64,000 nucleotides of DNA from JACMNW01 sp031402355. Lineage in GTDB: Bacteria > Pseudomonadota > Alphaproteobacteria > Rhodobacterales > Rhodobacteraceae. Numbering within the stretch: the first letter of the stretch is position 1; every line of letters starts with the position of its first letter. Location of the stretch: NCBI GenBank assembly GCA_031402355.1, contig JANNSG010000085.1, forward strand, positions 1 to 64,000, written 5' to 3'. Under the pieces are notes generated by a model. The model was not told the DNA's origin. It did no database searches and saw only the letters and a program-made list of their open reading frames with translations. Positions 15,772 through 23,888 of the stretch are shown here, piece by piece. The position numbers and the translations under genes are program-made.

Positions 15772-17577
15772 ATGCCCCTTAACCCGGCGATAGCCCGCGT
15801 CACCGACCGCATTCGAGACCGCTCGCAGGAGGGGCGTGACGCCTATCTGGCCCAGATGGCAAAGGCCGTGGCGACCGGACCGGCGCGCAGCCATTTGTCG
15901 TGCGGAAATCAGGCGCATGCCTATGCGGCCATGGGTCCGGACAAAGCGGCCCTTGCTACATCGCGCCAACCCAATATCGCGATTGTGACCGCCTATAATG
16001 ACATGCTTTCGGCGCATCAGCCCTTTGAAACTTATCCCGAGAAGATTCGTGAGGCCGCCCGGCGCGCGGGCGCCACCGTACAGGTCGCAGGCGGTGTGCC
16101 TGCCATGTGTGACGGTGTCACCCAGGGCCAGCCGGGGATGGAACTTTCGCTGTTCTCGCGCGACGTCATTGCCCTGGCTGCCGGTATAGCACTTAGCCAT
16201 AACTGCTTTGATGCGGCGCTTTATCTGGGCGTCTGCGACAAGATCGTACCGGGGTTGATCATGGCGGCCGCCGCGTTCGGGCATCTGCCTGCGATTTTTG
16301 TGCCAGCAGGGCCGATGCCATCGGGCATTTCCAACGAAGAAAAATCACGGGTGCGCAATGCTTTTGCCAATGGCGAAATAGGCCGCGATGCCTTGATGGC
16401 CGCCGAGATGGCCTCCTATCACGGGCCGGGCACCTGCACATTTTACGGCACCGCGAACACCAATCAGATGTTGATGGAATTCATGGGGTTGCATTTGCCG
16501 GGGTCCAGTTTTGTCAACCCCGCCACCCCGCTACGAGAGGCGCTGATCGTTGCCGCAGTGGAACAGGCGGCTTCGATCACAGCCCTTGGAAACACGTTTC
16601 GCCCGGTTGGCGAAATTCTGGATGAACGGGCTTTTGTGAACGGCATCGTCGGGCTGATGGCAACTGGCGGATCAACCAATCTGGTGCTGCATCTGCCGGC
16701 GATGGCGCGTGCCGCCGGGATCTGGCTTGATCTGCAGGATTTTGCCGATATTTCGGAAGTCGTGCCGTTGATGGCAAAGGTCTACCCCAATGGCCTGGCC
16801 GATGTGAACCATTTCCATGCGGCCGGGGGGCTTGGCTACATGATCGGGCAGTTGCTGGATGCGGGTCTGCTGCATGCCGACGCCCGGACCATTCTGGGCG
16901 ACGGGCTTGATCTTTACCGGCAAGAGCCAAAATTGCGGGGCGGCAAGTTGACGTGGGAACCGGGCGCGTCTTCAAGTCTGAACGAAAAAATCCTGCGCCC
17001 CGCGACTGATCCCTTCGCCGCGTCCGGTGGCCTTCGGCAGTTGACCGGCAATCTGGGAACCGGCGTGATCAAGGTGTCCGCCGTCGCCCCCGACCGGCAT
17101 GTGATCGAGGCCCCGGTGCGCATTTTCCATACTCAGGAGGCCGTAAAGCAGGCCTTCAAAGCGGATGAGTTTACCGCAGACACCATCATTGTCGTCCGGT
17201 TCCAGGGCCCGCGCGCCAATGGCATGCCGGAATTGCATTCCCTGACGCCGACGCTGTCGGTCTTGCAAGACCGCGGGCTGAAAGTGGCGTTGGTGACCGA
17301 TGGGCGGATGTCGGGGGCCAGCGGCAAGGTGCCAGCCGCCATTCATGTATCGCCAGAAGCGGCCTGCGGTGGCCCGTTGGCGCGGCTGCGCGATGGGGAT
17401 ATCGTGCGTCTGGATGCAACCCATGGGACGCTGCAGGTGTTTGCGGCAGATTTTGACGATCGGGCGGCAGTGGTGGCCGATCTTACAGCCAATGAAACCG
17501 GAATCGGGCGTGATCTCTTTGCCGCCTTTCGCCGCAATGTCGGCGCAGCAACAGAAGGCGCCGCCGCAATCTTTTGA
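15772..17577 (+). CDS. edd: phosphogluconate dehydratase (6-phosphogluconate dehydratase)
   Basis: A 601-residue member of the IlvD/Edd [4Fe-4S] dehydratase family. The Entner-Doudoroff subgroup signature is present in MCDGVTQGQPGMELSLFSRD and the following GVCDKIVPG, which supply cluster-binding cysteines, and again in the MATGGSTNLVLH block. It converts 6-phosphogluconate to 2-keto-3-deoxy-6-phosphogluconate. The length equals that of known Edd and is longer than IlvD. eda follows on the same strand after an unusually long gap. Confidence 0.95.
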   Translation: MPLNPAIARVTDRIRDRSQEGRDAYLAQMAKAVATGPARSHLSCGNQAHAYAAMGPDKAALATSRQPNIAIVTAYNDMLSAHQPFETYPEKIREAARRAGATVQVAGGVPAMCDGVTQGQPGMELSLFSRDVIALAAGIALSHNCFDAALYLGVCDKIVPGLIMAAAAFGHLPAIFVPAGPMPSGISNEEKSRVRNAFANGEIGRDALMAAEMASYHGPGTCTFYGTANTNQMLMEFMGLHLPGSSFVNPATPLREALIVAAVEQAASITALGNTFRPVGEILDERAFVNGIVGLMATGGSTNLVLHLPAMARAAGIWLDLQDFADISEVVPLMAKVYPNGLADVNHFHAAGGLGYMIGQLLDAGLLHADARTILGDGLDLYRQEPKLRGGKLTWEPGASSSLNEKILRPATDPFAASGGLRQLTGNLGTGVIKVSAVAPDRHVIEAPVRIFHTQEAVKQAFKADEFTADTIIVVRFQGPRANGMPELHSLTPTLSVLQDRGLKVALVTDGRMSGASGKVPAAIHVSPEAACGGPLARLRDGDIVRLDATHGTLQVFAADFDDRAAVVADLTANETGIGRDLFAAFRRNVGAATEGAAAIF

Positions 17578-17607
17578 CAACTGACCGAAAGAAAACAGAA
17601 ACATCTT

Positions 17608-17640
17608 GCCTTCGGCGAGGATATTTTAACCAAAATGAAA
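17608..17640 (+). repeat. copy of dispersed element (edd-eda, forward)
   Basis: The 33-base element GCCTTCGGCGAGGATATTTT continuing to AATGAAA. Its core 17617-17640 shares GAGGATATTT and ATGAAA with the ilvB-ilvN copy. Confidence 0.65.
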
Positions 17641-17780
17641 GGTTAACGCGAAAGAGTGGCACTGCGGGACAGGCGGGGACGCCGATGGCCGCCCAAAGTG
17701 AAAGCGCCCTGCCTTGTCAGCCCCCCTGCTGCCCAAGACAGGGCGTGATTCTGCGACACTCCACCACTCCTTTCTTGAAT

Positions 17781-17813
17781 TTTCATTTTGGCTTAAATAT
17801 CCCCGCCGGAGGC
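17781..17813 (-). repeat. copy of dispersed element (edd-eda, reverse)
   Basis: Reverse-strand copy of the 33-base element. It differs from 17608-17640 at four positions and forms the outer arm of the nested palindrome. Confidence 0.65.
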
Positions 17814-17962
17814 ATCCGGCAGTGGCAACCTGCGCCTGACCAACAAAAATGAACCGGTTTTGTCACTTGACAGGCGTGACATCACCCCGCTGAAGCCTGT
17901 CTTTCGATCCGGTGATCGTCAGTCAGGCGCTGGCAACCGATTTGCTTGAAAAGGACTATGCG

Positions 17963-18604
17963 ATGACCCCCACCCAACAAAGCCTGCGCGCCGCCGAAAT
18001 CTGCCGTCTGGCCCCGGTGGTGCCGGTGCTGGTGATCGACGATCTGTCGCACGCTAAAAAACTGGCAGAGGCTTTGGTGGCAGGCGGATTGCCGGCGCTG
18101 GAAGTCACCTTGCGCACGCCCGTGGCCCTTGACGCGATCCGCGCCATGGCCGAAGTGCCGGGCGGTGTCGTAGGTGCGGGCACCTTGCTGACACCCGCCG
18201 ATGTCAAAGCAGCCAAATTGGCGGGAGCGATGTTCGGGGTCTCGCCCGGGGCCACGCCGCGCTTGCTGGATGCCTGCGCCGAGCAGGGTCTGCCCCTGTT
18301 GCCGGGCGCGGCCACAGCAAGCGAAGTCATGCTCTTGCTGGAGCTGGGCTACACCGTTCAGAAGTTCTTCCCGGCCGAGCAAGCCGGTGGGGCCGCCTAT
18401 CTGAAATCCATAGGCTCGCCTATTCCGCACGTCAGCTTTTGCCCGACGGGCGGCATCAACCTGAAAAATGCACGCGATTATCTTGGCCTGAGCAACATCC
18501 TGTGTGTCGGCGGCAGCTGGGTTGCCCCGAAATCTGCCATGCAAAGCGGCGAATGGGCGGCCATCACCGCACTGGCTGCCGAGGCCTGTGCCCTGCGCGG
18601 CTAG
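17963..18604 (+). CDS. eda: 2-dehydro-3-deoxy-phosphogluconate aldolase (KDPG aldolase)
   Basis: A 213-residue class I aldolase that splits KDPG to pyruvate and glyceraldehyde 3-phosphate, completing the Entner-Doudoroff pathway begun by edd. The catalytic E47 (LEVTLRT) and the Schiff-base lysine K134 (VQKFFPAE) are in place, with the phosphate-binding PTGGI loop near residue 160. I chose the ATG at 17963 because AAGGA precedes it and the length equals the family norm; an upstream in-frame start would add 17 residues of doubtful sequence. Confidence 0.94.
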   Translation: MTPTQQSLRAAEICRLAPVVPVLVIDDLSHAKKLAEALVAGGLPALEVTLRTPVALDAIRAMAEVPGGVVGAGTLLTPADVKAAKLAGAMFGVSPGATPRLLDACAEQGLPLLPGAATASEVMLLLELGYTVQKFFPAEQAGGAAYLKSIGSPIPHVSFCPTGGINLKNARDYLGLSNILCVGGSWVAPKSAMQSGEWAAITALAAEACALRG

Positions 18605-18607
18605 AGA

Positions 18608-18644
18608 CTGTCTGACAAATCCGGCATCCACTTTTGTCGGGCAG
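18608..18644 (+). terminator. hairpin after eda
   Basis: CTGTCTGACAAA pairs with TTTGTCGGGCAG over 12 positions (two G:U in RNA) around a 13-base loop, starting 3 bases after the eda stop. No downstream U-tract. Confidence 0.45.
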
Positions 18645-18653
18645 GCGTCAAGA

Positions 18654-18926
18654 TCAGTCCTGCGATACCCGCGCTGCACGGCCGCCGCGGCGACGGGGGT
18701 GTTCCGGGGCCAGCAATCCTTCATGCAGCACCACTGTCATCGGATGTTCGGGTGACGTGGCACCGTACGTGTCGATCATCAGCTGGGTTGCGATCGGCAT
18801 CTCAGCGGCAACCGGCAGGCTGAGCGCCCAATCCAGGAAGATGGATCGGCATTCCCCAGCCGTGATGCCAATGATGGCATAACTTTCGCGGATCAGGCCT
18901 TTGGGGTCAGCGTCGGTCCTGTTCAT
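18654..18926 (-). CDS. small conserved hypothetical protein
   Basis: A 90-residue soluble protein of unknown function, rich in hydrophobic positions between residues 15 and 45 (IIGITAGECRSIFLDWALSL), with a basic C-terminus (HPRRRGGRAARVSQD). The ATG at 18926 has AAGGAC upstream; a GTG at 18944 would make it 96 residues. It begins 18 bases downstream of the glnE stop on the same strand, so it is probably co-transcribed with glnE. No homology assigned. Confidence 0.65.
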   Translation of the reverse strand: MNRTDADPKGLIRESYAIIGITAGECRSIFLDWALSLPVAAEMPIATQLMIDTYGATSPEHPMTVVLHEGLLAPEHPRRRGGRAARVSQD

Positions 18927-18944
18927 CGGCGGCGTCCTTGTCAC

Positions 18945-21728
18945 TTAACCCTGCGGTGCTTGCCCGAGGATCCTGATTACTACATCTGCAGCCTGCATGG
19001 CCGCATCGTCAAGCCGAGAAGCAAGATCGGGGACACCCTGCCCGCCTGTTTCGCGCAAGACGAAGCCGCGCCCCCCTCTGCCAAGGTCCTCCAGATCCGC
19101 CGTTGGCGCGGAAAGCAGTCTTGTTGCAGCCTGCAAGCGCCAGAACAGCCGGTAGGCCGCCAGCAGCACGCCCCTATCCGTGCCCGACAACAAGTCATCG
19201 CGGACGCCCGCCGCGATCTGATCCTCGACGCCGCATAAAGGTGATGCCGTGATCAAGGCGCAGGTCTGTGCCAGCAGTTCGATATCCATCAACCGTCCCG
19301 GCCCGAACTTGGCATCAAAGCCCCCTGTCCCCGGTTTTGCCGCTGCAAGTTTTTCCCGCATCGCGGCGACATCTGCGCGCAGCCCCTCGCCCAGTCCCTT
19401 TTGCATAAGCAAAGCCCGCCGCAAGGCTTCGACATCCTGGCCCAGTTCCGCATCACCGGCCAGAACGCGCGCGCGGGTCAGGGCCAGATGTTCCCATGTC
19501 CAGGCTTCGGTTTCCTGATAGGTCTTGAACGCGGCCAGCGAGGTGGCAACCGGGCCCTGCCGACCCGACGGGCGCAACCGCATATCAACCTCGTAAAGCC
19601 ATCCCTCTGCTGTGGGTGCGCTAAGCGCCGTGACCAAAGCCTGGGTCAGGCGTGCCGCATAGGGGCGCGGCGCCAGCGGCCTTGGACCATGGCTGGCATC
19701 AGCGCCGCCTGCGTCATAGATCACGATCAGATCCAGATCGGACCCGGCGTTCAGACAGCCGGCGCCCAGGCTGCCCATGCCCAGAACCACTGCACCGCGG
19801 CCCGGAAGGCCGCCATGCTTGCGCGCAAATTCCGTGCAGACCACGGGCCAGATCGCCAAAAGGACAGCTTCGGCCAAGTCCGCATAGTGCCGCCCTGCCT
19901 CATGGGCATCAATCAGGCCGCGCAGATGATGCACGCCGATCCGGAAATGCCATTCCTTCATGAACCGGCGCGCCCCGTCGAGCTTGCGTTCATAATCTGG
20001 ATCGTCGGACATTTGTCTTGCAAGCTCTTGCGACAGGCGCGCGGTTCCCGGCCAGTCGGCAAAAAAACTGCCCCCTATCACCGCGTCGAGCACGCTGGCA
20101 TTGCGCGACAAATAGCGCGACAGCGCCGGCGCGGTTGCAGCAATATCGATGATCAGATCCACCAATGGAGGATTGGCCTCGAACAACGAAAAAATCTGCA
20201 CCCCGGTCGGCAATCCGGCCAAAAACCCATCCAGCGCCACCAGGGCTTCATGCGGATCGGTCGCTTGCTGCAGGCGTTTCAACAGCATCGGGCGCAGTCG
20301 TGTGAAGATCGCAATGGCGCGGTCAGATCGCAGGGCGGGGTAATTGGACCACCCCGCAACGATGGCACTCGCTGCTGGCGACAATGTCGGCCCCTCTTCG
20401 GCGGGCGCTGGCGCAAAGAAACCTTCGGTCAGAACATCGACACGCTTCAGCCTTGTCAGCAGACCCGTCCGGAACGACGCCACATCTATGTGCCCGGTGA
20501 AATGCGCAAGCCGCGCCACCCCGTCGACTGAGGCCGGAATTTCATGGGTCTGGGCATCATGGACCATCTGCAAGCGGTGCTCCATTTCGCGGTGAGCGCG
20601 GTAATGGGCGGTCAGTTCTTCGGCCACGGCGGGCTCTATCCAGCCTTTGGCTGCAAGTGCGGCAAGTGCGTCTACTGTACCGCGCTGGCGCAATTCGGGG
20701 TCGCGGCCGCCAGCGATAAGCTGCCTTGTCTGGGCGAAGAATTCAATTTCACGGATGCCGCCGACACCCAGTTTAAGATTGTGCCCCTCAACCACTACCG
20801 GGCCGTGCAGACGCCGGTGATCGCGGATGCGCAGTCGCATGTCATAGGCATCCTGAATGGCGGCAAAGTCCAGTTGCCTGCGCCAGACAAAGGGGGTCAG
20901 GGTCTTCAGAAACAGTGCCCCCGCCGCCAGGTCGCCCGCACAGGGGCGCGCCTTGATATAGGCCGCGCGTTCCCAGGTTCGGCCGACACTTTCATAATAA
21001 CTTTCCGCCGCTGCCATCGACAGGCAGACAGGTGTCACGGCTGCATCGGGACGCAGACGCAGATCAACCCGGAAGACATAGCCGTCACCGGTAGGATCAG
21101 ATAACATCGCCGTCAGGCGCCGCGTCACCCGGATGAATGCCGCCCGTGCCTCTTGTTCACAGCCCGGATAGCGGGTTTCGTCAAACAGGCAGATCAGATC
21201 GATGTCAGAAGAATAGTTCAGCTCGCCCGCGCCCATCTTACCCATGGCCAGCACAACCATCCCGGCCGCGGTGTCGATATCATTGGCCGTGGCCCCCGGC
21301 AGTTTGCCGCGCCGGATTTCGTCAGCGACAAGGGCCTTCAGGCCCAGATCAACAGCGCGATCGGCAAAATTGGTCAGGCAAGCCGTCACGGTTTCCAGCG
21401 GCCAGACGCCGCCCAGATCGGCAAGGGCCACAATCAGCGCGATGCGCCGCTTGGCCAGCCGCAGCGCCGGGCCAAGCTGGTCGCTTGCCAACCCCGCCAG
21501 TTGCGCCATCGTCTGGGCAATTGCCGTTTCGGGTGGGCCGCCAAAAGCGTCGCGCAGCCAGTCCGCTTCTTTCTGCATCACGCCGTGCAAATAAGGGCTG
21601 CATCCGGCCGTGCCCGCCAACAAAGCACGCCCAGGCTCGGGGATTTCGGAAAAAATCTGCGCCGCATCGCCCGCCGCAACAGCGTCATGGGCAATCGGGG
21701 ATCGGGTCACGAGGCTTGCAAAAATCAT
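18945..21728 (-). CDS. glnE: bifunctional glutamine synthetase adenylyltransferase/deadenylyltransferase
   Basis: A 927-residue two-domain nucleotidyltransferase that adenylylates and deadenylylates glutamine synthetase in response to nitrogen status and PII protein. Both catalytic triads are visible: an N-terminal SSDIDLICLFD (deadenylylation) and a C-terminal GSDLDLIVIYD (adenylylation). The intervening helical domain matches the usual length of about 930-980 residues. No glnA or glnB is nearby. It is the longest gene of the left half, transcribed alone on the minus strand apart from the small gene that follows. Confidence 0.93.
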   Translation of the reverse strand: MIFASLVTRSPIAHDAVAAGDAAQIFSEIPEPGRALLAGTAGCSPYLHGVMQKEADWLRDAFGGPPETAIAQTMAQLAGLASDQLGPALRLAKRRIALIVALADLGGVWPLETVTACLTNFADRAVDLGLKALVADEIRRGKLPGATANDIDTAAGMVVLAMGKMGAGELNYSSDIDLICLFDETRYPGCEQEARAAFIRVTRRLTAMLSDPTGDGYVFRVDLRLRPDAAVTPVCLSMAAAESYYESVGRTWERAAYIKARPCAGDLAAGALFLKTLTPFVWRRQLDFAAIQDAYDMRLRIRDHRRLHGPVVVEGHNLKLGVGGIREIEFFAQTRQLIAGGRDPELRQRGTVDALAALAAKGWIEPAVAEELTAHYRAHREMEHRLQMVHDAQTHEIPASVDGVARLAHFTGHIDVASFRTGLLTRLKRVDVLTEGFFAPAPAEEGPTLSPAASAIVAGWSNYPALRSDRAIAIFTRLRPMLLKRLQQATDPHEALVALDGFLAGLPTGVQIFSLFEANPPLVDLIIDIAATAPALSRYLSRNASVLDAVIGGSFFADWPGTARLSQELARQMSDDPDYERKLDGARRFMKEWHFRIGVHHLRGLIDAHEAGRHYADLAEAVLLAIWPVVCTEFARKHGGLPGRGAVVLGMGSLGAGCLNAGSDLDLIVIYDAGGADASHGPRPLAPRPYAARLTQALVTALSAPTAEGWLYEVDMRLRPSGRQGPVATSLAAFKTYQETEAWTWEHLALTRARVLAGDAELGQDVEALRRALLMQKGLGEGLRADVAAMREKLAAAKPGTGGFDAKFGPGRLMDIELLAQTCALITASPLCGVEDQIAAGVRDDLLSGTDRGVLLAAYRLFWRLQAATRLLSAPTADLEDLGRGGRGFVLRETGGQGVPDLASRLDDAAMQAADVVIRILGQAPQG

Positions 21729-21822
21729 CGCAACAGCATGCGATGTGGCCCCGGTCCGGTCAACGGCGCATTGTGAGACCCGGACCTGGTGGCGGGTTAT
21801 GTAAAAATGTTTAACATAAGGA

Positions 21823-21851
21823 CTTGACGCGCCTCTATTGCTCGCCCATCT
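21823..21851 (+). promoter_or_regulatory. candidate RpoH (heat-shock sigma) promoter for the DUF2852 gene
   Basis: CTTGAC (21823-21828) is followed after 16 bases by CCCATCT (21845-21851), close to the sigma-32 type pattern CTTGAA-13/17-CCCATnT. The element lies about 50 bases before the DUF2852 start. A sigma-70 -10 box is not visible at the right distance. Confidence 0.4.
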
Positions 21852-21898
21852 GTGCTATGTGAAAGGCATTCACATGAAACTTCTTCTGGAGGTCATCT

Positions 21899-22348
21899 AT
21901 GCAAACTGCTTCTTCCCCGGTCGCCCCGCGCGGCCTGTCTTCCTGGCTTTCGCAAGGTACGGCCTGGCTTGATGCACGCGGCAAACCCGCATGGATCGTG
22001 GCGATGGTGCTGGCCTTCATCTTTGTCTGGCCCGTCGGTCTGGCACTTTTGGCTTACATGATATGGAGCAAACGCATGTTCAACCGGTCTCATTGTGCGA
22101 ACCGTCGCGCCCACCGTTCGCATCAGATGGATTTCTCGCGCGCCTATTCGACATCGGGAAACACCGCATTCGACAACTACAAGGCCGAAATGTTGCGGCG
22201 GCTGGAGACCGAACAGACCGCGTTCGAAACGTTTCTGCAGCGGCTTCGCGATGCCAAGGACAAATCCGAATTTGATGCCTTCATGGAAGACCGTGCCAAA
22301 GCCAATACCGGCGAGGCACCCGAGGCGCAAAAACCCGGCGACTACTGA
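21899..22348 (+). CDS. DUF2852 family protein
   Basis: A 149-residue protein with one transmembrane helix (about residues 31-52, AWIVAMVLAFIFVWPVGLALLAYMIW), a short basic segment after it (SKRMFNRSHCANRRAHRSHQM), then a soluble coiled-coil-like C-terminus (DNYKAEMLRRLETEQTAFETFLQRLRDAKDKSEFDAFMEDR). This is the pattern of DUF2852. Function unknown. Strong GGAGG ribosome binding site. A GC-rich hairpin follows. Confidence 0.85.
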   Translation: MQTASSPVAPRGLSSWLSQGTAWLDARGKPAWIVAMVLAFIFVWPVGLALLAYMIWSKRMFNRSHCANRRAHRSHQMDFSRAYSTSGNTAFDNYKAEMLRRLETEQTAFETFLQRLRDAKDKSEFDAFMEDRAKANTGEAPEAQKPGDY

Positions 22349-22353
22349 CAGTG

Positions 22354-22376
22354 CGGGGCCTCTGACCGAGGCCCCG
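22354..22376 (+). terminator. hairpin terminator after the DUF2852 gene
   Basis: A perfect 9-bp stem, CGGGGCCTC / GAGGCCCCG, with a TGACC loop, 5 bases past the stop codon. There is no good T-tract. Confidence 0.65.
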
Positions 22377-22501
22377 TTGCAGCACCGACAGGCAAGGCGG
22401 ACCAACCCCACTACCGGCGATTAAACCTTGTTACAGAATAATGGGTTGGCGAGGTATGCAAAGCTTGCCAACACCGCGAACAGACACTAGCTTTCCGCTT
22501 C

Positions 22502-23338
22502 ATGCGGCATACGCTTCCCATTGCGCCCCAATTTTATGTGACGGCACCCCAGTCCTGCCCCTATCTTGAGGGCCGAATGGAGCGCAAGTTGTTCACCGCA
22601 TTGCAGGGCGAACATGCCCAGCGATTGAACGATACACTGTCGAAACAGGGGTTCCGGCGCAGCCAGAATGTGCTTTATCGCCCTTCATGTGCGGAATGTT
22701 CGGCCTGCATGTCAGCTCGGATCCGGGTGGCCGATTTTGAACCATCGCGGAACCAGCGAAAGGTGCTAAACCGGACCCAGAACCTGAAGCGGAACGCGAC
22801 AAGCCCATGGGCTACAGAAGATCAGTTCAGCCTGTTTCGGCGCTATCTGGATGATCGCCACGCTGAAGGTGGCATGGCGGATATGGATATTTTCGAATTC
22901 GCGGCAATGATCGAGGAAACGCCGATCCGGACCAGAGTGATCGAATATACCCGGCCTTCGCGGGCAGGTGAGCGGGGTCGGCCGTTGGCCGCAGTTTGCC
23001 TGACCGATGTTCTGGATGACGGGCTGAGCATGGTCTATTCGTTCTATGACACCGAACTTTCGAACTTCAGCATGGGGACGTACATCATTCTCGATCACAT
23101 CGCGATCGCGCGTGAGGCGGGGCTGCCTTATGTCTATCTTGGGTATTGGGTACCCGGCAGCAAGAAGATGGGATACAAGGCCGGGTTCTCGGCGTTGGAG
23201 ATCTACAAAGGCGGGCGCTGGCAGGATCTGGGTGCCGTGGCCGATCATTCCGCTGAACTGCATCCTTTGTCGGTCGATCCGATTGCCGAGCAAGTGGCGC
23301 GGATCAGCTTGCCCGACAGCCGCGCGCCCAGGGAATGA
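22502..23338 (+). CDS. bpt: aspartate/glutamate leucyltransferase (Bpt)
   Basis: A 278-residue protein of the Bpt/Ate1 aminoacyl-tRNA-protein transferase family, which adds leucine to N-terminal Asp or Glu residues and marks proteins for ClpAPS degradation (N-end rule). The N-terminal cysteine cluster (CPYLEGR; CAECSACMS) and the C-terminal Y-LGY-WVPGSKKMGYKAGF block are diagnostic. Its stop overlaps the VOC gene start by 4 bases. No clpS is in the window. Confidence 0.9.
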   Translation: MRHTLPIAPQFYVTAPQSCPYLEGRMERKLFTALQGEHAQRLNDTLSKQGFRRSQNVLYRPSCAECSACMSARIRVADFEPSRNQRKVLNRTQNLKRNATSPWATEDQFSLFRRYLDDRHAEGGMADMDIFEFAAMIEETPIRTRVIEYTRPSRAGERGRPLAAVCLTDVLDDGLSMVYSFYDTELSNFSMGTYIILDHIAIAREAGLPYVYLGYWVPGSKKMGYKAGFSALEIYKGGRWQDLGAVADHSAELHPLSVDPIAEQVARISLPDSRAPRE

Positions 23339-23739
23339 GCCTTCCCTTGCAAAGGTCGGGGGCCGTGATTTCGGCACTGGCCTTGATTGTTCCCGATTAT
23401 GAACTGGGCATCGCGTTTTACCGTGATGTGATGGGATTCCGGCTGGTCGAAGATATCGATCAGGGCCGCAAGAGATGGGTTTCGATGGAACCGCCGGGTG
23501 GTGGCGTGAAGATCGTGATCGCGCGGGCCGAGGGAGACCGGCAGATCGCGGCGATTGGAAATCAGGCGGGGGGCCGGGTCTGGCTGTTTTTGCAGACCGA
23601 TGATTTCTGGCGGGATCATTCGAAAATGATCGCGGCCGGGGTTTTCTTTGAGGAAGAGCCGCGGGTTGAAAGTTATGGAACAGTCGCGGTTTGGCGGGAC
23701 CCATGGGGGAACCGGTGGGATATGATTCAAGCGGCGTAA
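23335..23739 (+). CDS. VOC (glyoxalase/bleomycin resistance) family protein
   Basis: A 134-residue VOC-fold protein with the paired beta-alpha-beta-beta-beta modules: first ALIVPDYELGIAFYRDVMGFRLVED, then a second half ending in GTVAVWRDPWGNRWDMIQ. Such proteins bind a metal and act on diverse small substrates; substrate unknown. It is coupled to bpt by the ATGA overlap and is followed by an AT-rich stretch and a hairpin. Confidence 0.83.
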   Translation: MSLPLQRSGAVISALALIVPDYELGIAFYRDVMGFRLVEDIDQGRKRWVSMEPPGGGVKIVIARAEGDRQIAAIGNQAGGRVWLFLQTDDFWRDHSKMIAAGVFFEEEPRVESYGTVAVWRDPWGNRWDMIQAA

Positions 23740-23749
23740 CCCGTGTGTT

Positions 23750-23816
23750 ACGATTTATAAAATATTGATATTGCTATATATTATAAAATTTGTTCATAAA
23801 GTTTTAATACTTTAAC
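23750..23816. other. AT-rich patch
   Basis: About 67 bases with only occasional G or C (TTACGATTTATAAAATATTG, and similar onwards) interrupt an otherwise GC-rich region. It lies between the VOC stop and the phosphatase stop, at the convergent 3' ends. No ORF or promoter assignment is justified. Confidence 0.6.
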
Positions 23817-23856
23817 ACGTTTCTGTTCAGCGCAAGATCCTGACGACAGACTGGTT

Positions 23857-23880
23857 AGGCGCGCCAGGAATGGCGCGCCT
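23857..23880. terminator. bidirectional hairpin terminator, GGAA tetraloop
   Basis: A perfect 10-bp stem AGGCGCGCCA / TGGCGCGCCT closes on a GGAA (GNRA-type) loop, 8 bases before the phosphatase stop. The stem can serve the VOC gene (+) and the phosphatase gene (-). Confidence 0.7.
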
Positions 23881-23888
23881 TTGCGCAG

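Larger units (their letters stand above)
17578..17962. other. edd-eda intergenic region with nested inverted repeats
   Basis: This 385-base gap has no credible gene. It contains an outer pair of inverted 33-base elements (17608-17640 and 17781-17813, 29 of 33 positions identical in opposite orientation), an inner pair of 6 bp (17654-17659 and 17764-17769) and an innermost hairpin (17705-17715 and 17735-17745, 10 of 11 pairs). The remaining 17814-17962 shows only the eda ribosome binding site AAGGA. Confidence 0.75.

Noticed and set aside
21825..21852. Sigma-70 promoter TTGACG with CATCTG for the DUF2852 gene
   Set aside because: The -10 hexamer matches poorly; the sigma-32-like reading fits better.
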